From contig JBLRWC010000020.1 in assembly GCA_047921455.1 (NCBI GenBank), positions 1 through 47,515 on the forward strand: a stretch of DNA of 47,515 bases. Direction: 5' to 3'. Below are positions 8,096 to 15,488 of this stretch, piece after piece (positions within the stretch are counted from its first letter, which is position 1; the number at the start of each line of letters is the position of its first letter). The stretch is from XN24 sp047921455 (GTDB lineage: Bacteria > Pseudomonadota > Gammaproteobacteria > Steroidobacterales > XN24). The position numbers and the translations under genes were made by a program. A model generated the notes under the pieces. It saw only the letters and a list, made by a program, of their open reading frames with translations. It ran no database searches and was not told the origin of the DNA.

Positions 8096-8182
8096 TCAGA
8101 AGCTGAAGCGGACGCCCACGTGCCAGCCCGTCGCGTCGTCTGACAGCGTTACGCCGGCGCCCAGGCCAACGCTCGGCGTGAA
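8096..8182 (-). pseudogene. C-terminal fragment of outer-membrane barrel gene
   Basis: The minus strand ends 'FTPSVGLGAGVTLSDDATG' then 'WHVGVRFSF' and a stop; the complete gene at 27984-28547 ends with almost the same residues. The DNA similarity also runs through the downstream terminator. Homology stops abruptly near 8182, after about 28 codons, and no start or upstream part is present. This is the remnant of a second copy whose 5' part was deleted or replaced. Confidence 0.85.
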
Positions 8183-8221
8183 CCGGTCTGTAATTCGTAC
8201 TCGCAGCCCTCGGTGCCGGCC

Positions 8222-9124
8222 TCAGGCGTTGTAGATCACGCTGCCGATCCGTGAGACATCGTAGCCGCCCATGCTGTGGGCCTTGTCCCGCAGGCGCGGC
8301 CCGCGTGCGAACTCCAGCAGGCGCTGGAGCGCGGGCTCGAAGTAGTTCCTGCGGCGCATCGCCAGGTCAAATTGCTCTCGGTGCACGGGGATGAAATGCA
8401 GGGCATGTCGACGGGCTGCCGCCTCCACCGCCAGTCCGACGTCGGCCTCGCCCTCGCGGATCGACAGGGCGAGGTCGTCCTCGGTCAGCGAGGGGTGGGA
8501 GACGAGTTCGAGCGTCGACGGGTCCAGTCCTTCGCGCTGGAGCATCCAGCGGAACAGGGTGTCCGTGCCGGCGCCCGACTGGCGGAACGCAATACGCAGT
8601 CCGGCGCCGGCGAGGTCACGAATCTCACGAATGCCCTTGGGATTGCCCGGTGCCAGCAGCAGGCCCTGGGTGCGGTTGGCCCAGTGGATGAGCACCAGGT
8701 CGCGCAGACCGCCCAGGCCGAGCGCCTGTGGCTGGTTATACCGGCCGTCGTTCGGGTCAAGCACATGCAAGCCGGCCAGCATGGCACGATCCTCGAGCAG
8801 CCGCCGCGTGCCATCCATGCTGCCGTGACAGAGCTGCGCCAGGGATGAGCCCGACTCCCGCGCGGCCCAGTCAAGCAGCGGGTCATGGCTGCCGGCCAGC
8901 ACGGGCGCCACTGGCGTTGCATTGCCCTCGTCGCCCTTGAGGTGGTTCATCAGCCATCGATCGATGGCCTGCCTCGGGAAAAGAAGCTTCCCCGTAACCC
9001 GGACGCAGGGCATCTGTTCCTGGCGAACGAGATCATAGACCTTTCGCTCCTTCAGCCGCAGGTAAGCCGCCGCTTCCGCTGTGGTGAGGTACTCCGGTCG
9101 ATCATTGCCGTCGTTGTGTGTCAT
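8222..9124 (-). CDS. Helix-turn-helix regulator with molybdate/tungstate-type binding domain
   Basis: 300 aa from the ATG at 9124. An excisionase-type winged helix (about 9-58, 'EYLTTAEAAAYLRLKERKVY') is followed by a periplasmic-binding-protein-like domain (about 75-290; 'FRQSGAGTDTLFRWML', 'GEADVGLAVEAAA'). This architecture (COG1910-like) is known from regulators of molybdate or tungstate uptake, in which the second domain senses the oxyanion. It is divergent from the chimeric molybdopterin gene at 9243. No intact ModABC or TupABC transporter is present in the window, but the start of tupA appears to survive next door. It may now control only the molybdopterin gene. Confidence 0.88.
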   Translation of the reverse strand: MTHNDGNDRPEYLTTAEAAAYLRLKERKVYDLVRQEQMPCVRVTGKLLFPRQAIDRWLMNHLKGDEGNATPVAPVLAGSHDPLLDWAARESGSSLAQLCHGSMDGTRRLLEDRAMLAGLHVLDPNDGRYNQPQALGLGGLRDLVLIHWANRTQGLLLAPGNPKGIREIRDLAGAGLRIAFRQSGAGTDTLFRWMLQREGLDPSTLELVSHPSLTEDDLALSIREGEADVGLAVEAAARRHALHFIPVHREQFDLAMRRRNYFEPALQRLLEFARGPRLRDKAHSMGGYDVSRIGSVIYNA

Positions 9125-9242
9125 GAATAGGTTCTGTTTCCGGTTGGCAAGCAGTTTGCGCGTCAGGCATGGCAATAATGCAGCAAAATACCGGCGCAGT
9201 TCCAGTACTTCCACACCATCAAGACCATCGTGAGACCTGCAG

Positions 9243-9917
9243 ATGAGACGCCACCTGCAATATTTCCCGGCTGCCCTTTTGACCCTCGTCCTGGCTGCAC
9301 CTTCGCATGCCCAGGATCGCTTCATCCTCCTCGCATCGACCACCTTCGACCTGGCCGAGATCCAGGTTACCAAGGCCTTCACCTCGGTCGCGATGCTGTT
9401 GTCACTGGGTGCCATAGCTGCGGAGAAACACGACCACAGCCGCGACGGCGACAAGTACGCCAGCAAGACCCTCACCGTCAGCGGCTGGGTGAAGAATATG
9501 CTGGTGCTGGACGTGGATGCGCTGCGGGCGATGCCGGCCACCGAGTTCGGCGAGACGCCGATGCGATGCGGTCGGCCGGAGCCCAAGTACGTCGTTGAGG
9601 GCTATCGGGGCGTGCTGTTGCGCGACATCCTCGCGGCGGCTGGCGTGGTCGATGACGATGTGCGTCACTCGCGCAACTACATGTACGTGGTGGCCAACGC
9701 CACCGACGACTATCAGGTGGTGTTCTCGCTGCACGAGATTCGCAACACGCCGGTGGGCGACGAGATCCTCGTCTTCTACGAGAAGAATGGCGAGCCGCTG
9801 GGTACGCGCGAGGGGCTCATCGCCCTGGTTTCGCTGGCGGATGCCAATCGCTGCAACCGGCACATCCGCTGGCTCAATAGCATCGAGGTGCGGCGACATG
9901 GAGCGGCGGCACCCTAG
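9243..9917 (+). CDS. Chimeric secreted molybdopterin-fold protein with TupA-like N-terminus
   Basis: 224 aa. Residues 1-34 contain a signal peptide ending 'SHAQ' and then 'DRFILLASTT', the characteristic mature start of tungstate-binding TupA. The TupA sequence stops there. From about residue 45 a second signal-like stretch ('AFTSVAMLLSLGAIAA') begins, followed by a small sulfite-oxidase-type molybdopterin-binding fold (about 75-215: 'LTVSGWVKNMLVLDVDALR', 'GYRGVLLRDILAAAGV', 'LADANRCNRHIRWLNSIE'). A tupA start seems to have been joined in frame to a small oxidoreductase gene. The usual Mo-ligand cysteine context is not certain, so enzymatic activity is open. It is divergent from the matching regulator. 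Confidence 0.72.
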   Translation: MRRHLQYFPAALLTLVLAAPSHAQDRFILLASTTFDLAEIQVTKAFTSVAMLLSLGAIAAEKHDHSRDGDKYASKTLTVSGWVKNMLVLDVDALRAMPATEFGETPMRCGRPEPKYVVEGYRGVLLRDILAAAGVVDDDVRHSRNYMYVVANATDDYQVVFSLHEIRNTPVGDEILVFYEKNGEPLGTREGLIALVSLADANRCNRHIRWLNSIEVRRHGAAAP

Positions 9918-10032
9918 CCTGGTTTTACTGGTGTTGCTCGCCGGCCTCGCCCCAGGGACGGGGGAGCCGGCGAGCTCACCTTCCGAACCGGCACTGACGG
10001 CGATCTGCAGTCCGGGCCACTGCTGCGCCTGA
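9898..10032 (+). CDS. Short secreted ORF ending in cysteines
   Basis: 44 aa, overlapping the end of the preceding gene by 20 bases in another frame. A basic start and hydrophobic stretch ('HPSLVLLVLLAGLAPG') suggest a signal peptide; the end is 'ICSPGHCCA'. It lies where sulfite-oxidase-type genes often have a cytochrome c partner, but no CxxCH haem site is complete. It could be a truncated cytochrome gene or chance coding. No ribosome site is obvious. Confidence 0.3.
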   Translation: MERRHPSLVLLVLLAGLAPGTGEPASSPSEPALTAICSPGHCCA

Positions 10033-10088
10033 CCACCAGGAACCGCAAGGCCCGTTCCACGAACAACAGGGAAGACTACAACAAGGCG

Positions 10089-10847
10089 TTATGAGACCCT
10101 GGGAACGGCTGCGCGCGCGTTGCGGTGCACATAAGGCAGCAATCGGTCGGTCTCCCGCTTGACCACCGCGTAGCATTCACAACTCAGCTTCTCAAGTCGC
10201 GGCCGGTCCAGCACTTCGATGCGCCCACGGTGATAATCAATTACGCCGAGCCGCTGCAGCTTGCCCGCCGCCTCGGTCACGCCTTCCCGGCGCACGCCCA
10301 GCATGTTGGCGATCAGCTCCTGCGTCATCGTCAACTCGCTGGACCTCAGCCGGTCGAGGGAAAGCAGCAGCCAGCGACAGAGCTGCTGATCGATCGAGTG
10401 GTGCCGATTGCACACCGCGGTCTGCGCCATCTGCGTGATCAGCGCCTGGGTGTACTTGAGCACCAGCACCTGCAGCTCTGCATGCCGGTTGAACTCGTCC
10501 TTGAGGCGCTGTCCGGTCAGGCGATAGGCGTAGCCGCTGCTCTGGACGATCGCGCGGCTCGTGGTGCTCTCGCCACCCATGAACAGGGCGATCCCGACGA
10601 TTCCCTCGTTGCCCACCACCGAGATTTCCGCCGACGAGCCATCCTCCATGACGTACAGCAGAGACACGATCGAGTTGGTCGGGAAATAGACCTGCCGGGA
10701 CGATTCGCCGGATTCAGAGAGCACCTTGCCCAGCGGCATGTCGACCAGTTCGAGATACGGAATGATGCGCTGCTGTGCCGCGATCGGCAGGGCCGCGAGC
10801 AACTGATTCTGCGAGGGCGAAGGACCGTCCGACATGGTGCTGCTCAT
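10089..10847 (-). CDS. Crp/Fnr family transcriptional regulator (paralogue A)
   Basis: 252 aa from the ATG at 10847; starts at 10892 and 10835 are also possible. An N-terminal cyclic-nucleotide-binding fold ('RQVYFPTNSIVSLLYVMEDG', 'VGNEGIVGIALFMGG') precedes a C-terminal winged helix ('MTQELIANMLGVRREGVTEA'). The FNR iron-sulfur cysteine cluster is absent. The helix-turn-helix has the RRxGVT-type recognition helix rather than the classical Fnr sequence. It is a close paralogue of the regulator at 14633-15361, sharing long identical stretches such as 'LITQMAQTAVCNRHH'. It is divergent from the third Crp/Fnr gene at 11043. Signal unknown. Confidence 0.9.
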   Translation of the reverse strand: MSSTMSDGPSPSQNQLLAALPIAAQQRIIPYLELVDMPLGKVLSESGESSRQVYFPTNSIVSLLYVMEDGSSAEISVVGNEGIVGIALFMGGESTTSRAIVQSSGYAYRLTGQRLKDEFNRHAELQVLVLKYTQALITQMAQTAVCNRHHSIDQQLCRWLLLSLDRLRSSELTMTQELIANMLGVRREGVTEAAGKLQRLGVIDYHRGRIEVLDRPRLEKLSCECYAVVKRETDRLLPYVHRNARAAVPRVS

Positions 10848-10862
10848 CCCGTTGACTAGCCC

Positions 10863-10881
10863 AATATCTCTGGAGAATATC
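10863..10881. promoter_or_regulatory. Imperfect palindrome upstream of regulator A
   Basis: ATATCTCTGGAGAATAT is close to symmetric (ATAT-CTC ... GAG-ATAT) and sits about 20 bases upstream of the minus-strand start at 10847, in the divergent region between two Crp/Fnr genes. It could be an autoregulatory operator. This rests on position and symmetry only. Confidence 0.3.
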
Positions 10882-11042
10882 ATTACCGTCACTGGCGCGC
10901 TGTTTGATGGCGCGCACAGGGTGTCGCCATGGTGCGGCGACGTACAGACGCCGCCCGTGGACGCCGTGCACGCTCGGTCCTATCGAGAGGGGGTCGCGCA
11001 TCTATCGTGCCGACCGGACCATCATCGCACCGCGAGGTTAAC

Positions 11043-11741
11043 GTGGTCACCGCACTTTCCGTCCCAGCTACCAACACGCTGCTCGACAAACTGCCACGTC
11101 GATATCACACGCGGTTTCAGTCGGCGTGCGAACCGGTCGAACTGGAATTCGGCACCTTGCTGTGTGACGTCGAAAAACCTTACCAGCATGCCTACTTTCC
11201 CACCGGCGGCCTGATATCGCTGGTGTCGGGCTTGCCTGAACACAACCCGCTGGAAATGGCGCTGATCGGGCAGGAAGGGATGCTCGGAGCGTCCTTGCTG
11301 CTGGGCATCAACCGGGCGCCGATCCGGGCGATCGTGCACGCTCCAGGGCCGGCGCTGCGCATCACGGCAGGGCAACTGCAACAGGAGATGCGCGATTCGG
11401 GCGCACTGCGCAAGATCGTGAGCCACTATCTTTACCTGCGGATGGTCGAGCTGTCGCTGATCGGCGGCTGCGTCCGCTATCACCGGATCCCGCAGCGCCT
11501 GGCACGCGCGTTGCTGCTCGCGCACGATGCGGCGCAAGGCGAATCCTTTAACCTGACGCACGAGTACATGGCGGACATGCTCGGTGTGCGCCGCAGCAGC
11601 ATCACTATCGCCGCCGGGGACTTGCAGGCGCACGATGTCATCAGCTACTCCCGCGGCAAAATCAATGTTCTCGATCGTGCGGGCCTGGAAGCCGCGTCCT
11701 GCGAATGCTACCAGGCGCTGCGAGCCCGCCATAGCGGCTAA
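11043..11741 (+). CDS. Crp/Fnr family transcriptional regulator (divergent member)
   Basis: 232 aa from the GTG at 11043, which has GAGG six bases upstream; the longer ORF from 10929 has an implausible Arg-rich N-terminus. The cNMP-binding fold ('HAYFPTGGLISLVSGL', 'ALIGQEGMLGASLLLG') and winged helix ('LTHEYMADMLGVRRSSITIA') are clear. It shares architecture with the other two regulators but is clearly more distant. No iron-sulfur cysteines lie near the N-terminus. It is divergently arranged with regulator A, 195 bases apart. Confidence 0.9.
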   Translation: MVTALSVPATNTLLDKLPRRYHTRFQSACEPVELEFGTLLCDVEKPYQHAYFPTGGLISLVSGLPEHNPLEMALIGQEGMLGASLLLGINRAPIRAIVHAPGPALRITAGQLQQEMRDSGALRKIVSHYLYLRMVELSLIGGCVRYHRIPQRLARALLLAHDAAQGESFNLTHEYMADMLGVRRSSITIAAGDLQAHDVISYSRGKINVLDRAGLEAASCECYQALRARHSG

Positions 11742-11826
11742 CGGTGTCGTGGTCGCTCGCGCCGTCGCAGGAGATCGATATCCTGCGACGGCATGAATGC
11801 CTGCGTAGTCGAGTGTGGCTCCGCGC

Positions 11827-12381
11827 TTACTTCGCCTGGTAGCTGAATTTCTGTCCGCCTACGGCGGCTTCGTACATCAGCCCGGTTTCGTCCATGGTGA
11901 AGACGGCGACGCCATCCCTGAATTTCGCGTTGGCACCGGCGCCCGACTTGAGAGCGACCGCGGTGGCCTGGGCCGCGAAGCTGAAATTGCCCTGTTTGAA
12001 GGTCTCGACGGCTTCCTTCGTCTCGAAGGCGATGATCTCCGAGTAAGTCTGCCCGCCGAACTGCAGGCCGACCGTGGCCTGGGTCAGGTCACAATAACCC
12101 ACCGCGCGGCCGCGCTCGTAGAGCACGCCCCTGCCGTAGGCGCCGCCGATACCCGCCGCGGCCTTGCCGACGGTCGGGAAGACCGCATAGCCGGGGGCTG
12201 CATTGAAAACCGGCCCGAGCGTCGGGTCGGCAGCCTTGGCCGTTTTGAGTACGGCGGCGGCGTCCTTCTCGATGTCTGCCTTGCCTTCGACGGACATCGG
12301 CGCCGTCGCGCAGGCCCCGAGCGCCAGGGCGACGAGCGTCCCCGCCAACACAAGCTTCATTCTGGTCCTGATACTGTTCAT
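11827..12381 (-). CDS. SYLF (Ysc84-related) domain lipoprotein
   Basis: 184 aa. The lipoprotein signal 'LVALALGACATAP' has its lipobox cysteine near residue 24. The mature part matches bacterial SYLF proteins: 'DPTLGPVFNAAPGYAVFPTV', 'AAAGIGGAYGRGVLYERG', 'ATVGLQFGGQTYSEII'. SYLF domains bind phosphoinositides in eukaryotes; the bacterial ligand is unknown. AGGAGAG precedes the ATG on the minus strand. It probably faces the periplasm from the outer or inner membrane. Confidence 0.92.
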   Translation of the reverse strand: MNSIRTRMKLVLAGTLVALALGACATAPMSVEGKADIEKDAAAVLKTAKAADPTLGPVFNAAPGYAVFPTVGKAAAGIGGAYGRGVLYERGRAVGYCDLTQATVGLQFGGQTYSEIIAFETKEAVETFKQGNFSFAAQATAVALKSGAGANAKFRDGVAVFTMDETGLMYEAAVGGQKFSYQAK

Positions 12382-12395
12382 TGCAAGCTCTCCTG

Positions 12396-12408
12396 CAGCG
12401 CTTAGCGC
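12396..12408. repeat. Short inverted repeat before SYLF gene
   Basis: AGCGC-TTA-GCGCT, a 5-bp stem just upstream of the SYLF ribosome site on the minus strand. It may be a small leader hairpin or an operator. Support is structural only. Confidence 0.25.
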
Positions 12409-12519
12409 TGACCTGATGTGGCACTGCCGCTTCCGTTCAATCGTCTCAGCTCCCTGGCGCGGTCAGGACCAGGTGGCCGTCCATAACCGGGATCCCGCAA
12501 GGCCTGGATCATGTTCGTG

Positions 12520-12738
12520 TCAGGCCTTGCGAGGTACGACGAGCAGCAGTCCACCGCCGATCAGGGCGCCGAGTCCGGCCCACAACGGGATGTTGATACG
12601 CTGCTTTTCCTTCATCTCGAGGTGCAAAGGACCGATGTCGGTCGTGTGCGTCGCCTTGGTGTAGCTGAACCCGCCATAGACGAGCCCCAGCGCGCCGCCG
12701 ACGATCAGAATGAGTGCGAGAATCTTGACGGTATCCAT
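12520..12738 (-). CDS. DUF3185 small membrane protein
   Basis: 72 aa, starting at the ATG at 12738 with GGAG upstream on the minus strand. Two membrane helices ('ILALILIVGGALGLVYGGF' and 'WAGLGALIGGGLLLV') flank a short polar loop ('SYTKATHTTDIGPLHLEMKEKQ'), as in the DUF3185 family. The function is not known. A second, divergent member lies at 44162-44371. The gene is in the same direction as the SYLF gene and 138 bases upstream of it. Confidence 0.88.
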   Translation of the reverse strand: MDTVKILALILIVGGALGLVYGGFSYTKATHTTDIGPLHLEMKEKQRINIPLWAGLGALIGGGLLLVVPRKA

Positions 12739-13005
12739 GTGAATCTCCACTGGGCGGTATCCCCAGCCTCGGGTTTGCGGGCTTGTGCAGTCTGGGAATC
12801 TATCGCGGTGCGCCACCGCTGTCAGTCTGGTACCGCACACAGGGTTTGTCGGCGGTAAATGGGCCCTAGTGTACGTCGGCGCACAGACAGGCGCTGTCGA
12901 TCGGCCTAGAAATGATCCCATGGATGGAAAGCTTTCCGGGTCCGTTACTTCCACCCCAGACGTCAGCCTTCGCAACCCCCAGCCAGGCTGACTCGGATCT
13001 GGATT
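12739..13005. ncRNA. Possible small RNA or small gene before an orphan terminator
   Basis: No annotated plus-strand gene lies here, yet a strong plus-strand intrinsic terminator follows at 13006-13042. A transcript must therefore run through this stretch from the left. One in-frame ORF (GTG 12785 to TGA 12991, 68 aa) ends 15 bases before the terminator, but it has no recognisable family and no good ribosome site. A small RNA is equally plausible. The 5' end is unknown; coordinates are the outer limits. Confidence 0.35.
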
Positions 13006-13042
13006 AGCCCGTTTGTGCTGCGTGCACAAACGGGCTTTTTTT
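13006..13042 (+). terminator. Strong intrinsic terminator without an obvious upstream gene
   Basis: Perfect 13-bp stem (13006-13018 with 13024-13036), 5-base loop, then seven T. It is oriented to stop plus-strand transcripts, yet the nearest plus-strand gene upstream ends at 11741 and the genes between run the other way. It insulates the M48 protease gene that begins at 13092. Confidence 0.88.
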
Positions 13043-13091
13043 AGCAGTTTTTGCCGGTGTAAACAGTACGGGCAACATCGTGGAGACAGTC

Positions 13092-14522
13092 ATGCAGACG
13101 CGTTTCGTTTTTCCCGCTCTCGCCGCTTTGATTTCACTCACTGCTTGCGCGATCAATCCCGTGACGGGAGATCGCCAGCTTGCACTGGTCTCGGAGAGCC
13201 AGGAAATCCAGATCGGGCGCGACGTGGCAACACAGGCCGAGCGACAGTTCGGGCTCGTCGAGGATGCTGCCTTGCAAGCCTATGTGCACCGTCTCGGGTC
13301 CCAGCTTGCGCAGGCGTCCGAGCGGCCGGAGCTGCCCTGGACCTTCCGCGTGGCTGACGACCCGACGCCCAATGCCTTTGCGGCCCCGGGCGGATTCATT
13401 TTCATCACGCGGGGACTGCTGGCGCTGCTGCGCAACGAGGCGGAGCTGGTGAGCATCCTCGGTCACGAGATCGGGCACGTGACCGCGCGCCACTCGGTGG
13501 CCATGATGAGCCGGGCGCAACTTGCCCAGCTCGGACTCGGCATCGGCTCGATAATGAGTCCGTCGGTCGCCCAGTTCGGAGACCTGGCGGCGGGTGGCCT
13601 GCAGTTGCTGTTCCTGAGCTACGGTCGGGATGCGGAACGCCAGGCCGACGACCTCGGCTACCGCTATGCGCTCGAACAGGGCTACGACGTCCGCGAAATG
13701 GTCAACGTCTTTGCGGCCCTGCAACAATCAGCACAGCTGGCCGGCCAGAGCCCGGTCCCGAGCTGGCTCGCATCCCATCCGTACCCCGAGGACAGGATTG
13801 CGCGAATCAACAAGCGCCTCGTGACCTTGCCGGCGGCCACCGCGGCGCGGCGTGTCGGCGAGGACGATTACCTGGCGCAAATCGACGGGCTGGTCTACGG
13901 TGACAACCCGCGCGACGGCTATTTCGAGGCAAACCGCTTTCTGCACCCGGAGTTGGCATTCCGGATCGATTTCCCCCAGGGCTGGCGCACGCAGAACCTG
14001 ACCCAGGCGGTGGTGGCGGGCAGTCCCGGGGAAGACGCATTGATACAGCTCATGCTGGTGCCGGGCAGTTTGCAAGAAGCGACCGATGCATTCTTCGCGC
14101 AGCAGGGGCTGACAGCGGGACAGGTCCGCTCGCAGAAGGTGAACGGCCTGCCGGCAATGAGCGGTTCTTTCGAGGCGCAGACCGAACAGGCGAAGCTGGG
14201 GGGGGTCGTGACCTTCGTCGCGCTGGGTGGCCGCACCTACCGGATTCTCGCCTACACACCGGCAGCGAAGCGGGCCGCTTATGAGCAGGTATTCCGCGCC
14301 ACCATGAACTCCTTCGCCCGCCTCACCAACGCAGCGGCCCTGGCCCGCCAGCCCCAACGCCTCGCCATTGTGCGCGTGCGGCGCGCCATGACGGTGAGCG
14401 AATTCAACCAGGCTCATCCGTCGGCGATCCCGCTGGAGGAGCTTGCCTTGATCAACCAGCTGGCGGGCCCGCAGGCGGTGATGCCGGCGAATTTCAAGGC
14501 CAAGCGCGTCGTGGTGCAGTGA
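13092..14522 (+). CDS. M48 family periplasmic metalloprotease lipoprotein
   Basis: 476 aa from the ATG at 13092, with GGAGAC five bases upstream. The lipobox is 'LISLTACAINPVTG'. The M48 domain (about 30-260) carries 'NAFAAPGGFIFITRGLL', the zinc site 'ILGHEIGHVTARHS' and the third-ligand region 'YGRDAERQADDLGYRYAL', as in BepA/YfgC-type proteases. The C-terminal half (about 270-476) is not the TPR module of BepA but another domain ending with a LysM-like/SpoIVB-like 'RVRRAMTVSEFNQAHP'. Such proteins perform quality control of outer-membrane assembly. Exact orthology is uncertain. Confidence 0.93.
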   Translation: MQTRFVFPALAALISLTACAINPVTGDRQLALVSESQEIQIGRDVATQAERQFGLVEDAALQAYVHRLGSQLAQASERPELPWTFRVADDPTPNAFAAPGGFIFITRGLLALLRNEAELVSILGHEIGHVTARHSVAMMSRAQLAQLGLGIGSIMSPSVAQFGDLAAGGLQLLFLSYGRDAERQADDLGYRYALEQGYDVREMVNVFAALQQSAQLAGQSPVPSWLASHPYPEDRIARINKRLVTLPAATAARRVGEDDYLAQIDGLVYGDNPRDGYFEANRFLHPELAFRIDFPQGWRTQNLTQAVVAGSPGEDALIQLMLVPGSLQEATDAFFAQQGLTAGQVRSQKVNGLPAMSGSFEAQTEQAKLGGVVTFVALGGRTYRILAYTPAAKRAAYEQVFRATMNSFARLTNAAALARQPQRLAIVRVRRAMTVSEFNQAHPSAIPLEELALINQLAGPQAVMPANFKAKRVVVQ

Positions 14523-14632
14523 TGCGCTGGAATGGCATGGGTACGACCGCGCGCACAAGCACTAGCGGCCGACTACAATTGGGGGAGGAGACGACCGGAT
14601 CCCGAACTCCGGACCCACCTGGAGTGCACTGC

Positions 14633-15361
14633 ATGCGTCCTGCCTGCCCGTTGCAACAGAACGCCCTCCTGGCGGCCCTCCCCGCGGCCGTGCGGGAGCG
14701 CCTCGCACCAGACCTGAAGCTGGTGGATATGCCGCTGGGCAGGGTTCTTTACGAGTCGGGCGACAAGCTCCGCCATGTCTATTTCCCGACAGATTGCATC
14801 GTCTCGCTCCTTTACGTGATGGAAGACGGTGCCTCTGCCGAGATCTCGATGGTCGGCAACGAAGGCATCGTGGGCGTGGCGCTGTTCATGGGTGGCGCGT
14901 CCACGCCGAGCCGGGCCATCGTGCAGAGCGCCGGCCATGCTTTCCAGCTGCCGGGAAGGGCCCTCCTGGCCGAATTCAACCGCCATGATGAATTTCAAGG
15001 GTTGTTGTTGCGCTATACCCAGGCACTGATCACGCAGATGGCGCAGACCGCGGTATGCAACCGCCACCATGCGATCGAGCAGCAGTTGTGTCGCTGGCTG
15101 CTGCTTTCCCTGGATCGCCTGCCGGACAAACACCTGGTCATGACCCAGGAACTGATCGCCAACATGCTCGGGGTGCGGCGTGAAGGCGTCACCGAGGCCG
15201 CCGGCACGCTGCAGCGGCTCGGCGTGATCGAATATCACCGCGGGCATATCACCGTGCTCGACCGGCCCGCGCTGGAGCAGCTGAGTTGCGAGTGCTATGC
15301 GGTGGTGAAGCAGGAAACCAACCGGCTGTTGCCTGACACGGTCTCTCACCGCGTCCACTGA
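14633..15361 (+). CDS. Crp/Fnr family transcriptional regulator (paralogue B)
   Basis: 242 aa from the ATG at 14633, which has GGAG eight bases upstream; the longer ORF from 14519 has no supporting site. It has the same organisation as paralogue A at 10089-10847, with long identical blocks ('VSLLYVMEDG', 'LITQMAQTAVCNRHH', 'MTQELIANMLGVRREGVTEA', 'LSCECYAVVK'). The two paralogues lie about 4 kb apart in opposite orientation. No iron-sulfur or haem ligand motif is evident. It starts 110 bases after the M48 protease gene. Confidence 0.92.
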   Translation: MRPACPLQQNALLAALPAAVRERLAPDLKLVDMPLGRVLYESGDKLRHVYFPTDCIVSLLYVMEDGASAEISMVGNEGIVGVALFMGGASTPSRAIVQSAGHAFQLPGRALLAEFNRHDEFQGLLLRYTQALITQMAQTAVCNRHHAIEQQLCRWLLLSLDRLPDKHLVMTQELIANMLGVRREGVTEAAGTLQRLGVIEYHRGHITVLDRPALEQLSCECYAVVKQETNRLLPDTVSHRVH

Positions 15362-15488
15362 CCCCAGCCCGATCGCCTCCCTGCGCAGCACCGCGTAGCG
15401 TGCGCTTTCGAACAGACAGAAAATTGCCGTCCAGGCCACACTGGTCACTGCCTACCTAGGCGATTGATTCATGTGTCACGGTGAGACT

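Noticed and set aside
9125..9242. Clear molybdate operator in the divergent region
   Set aside because: No inverted repeat long enough to be convincing; only position suggests an operator.
11815..12405. 196-residue plus-strand ORF opposite the SYLF gene
   Set aside because: It is the antisense of a gene with a clear lipobox and SYLF motifs; the frame has no site or homology.
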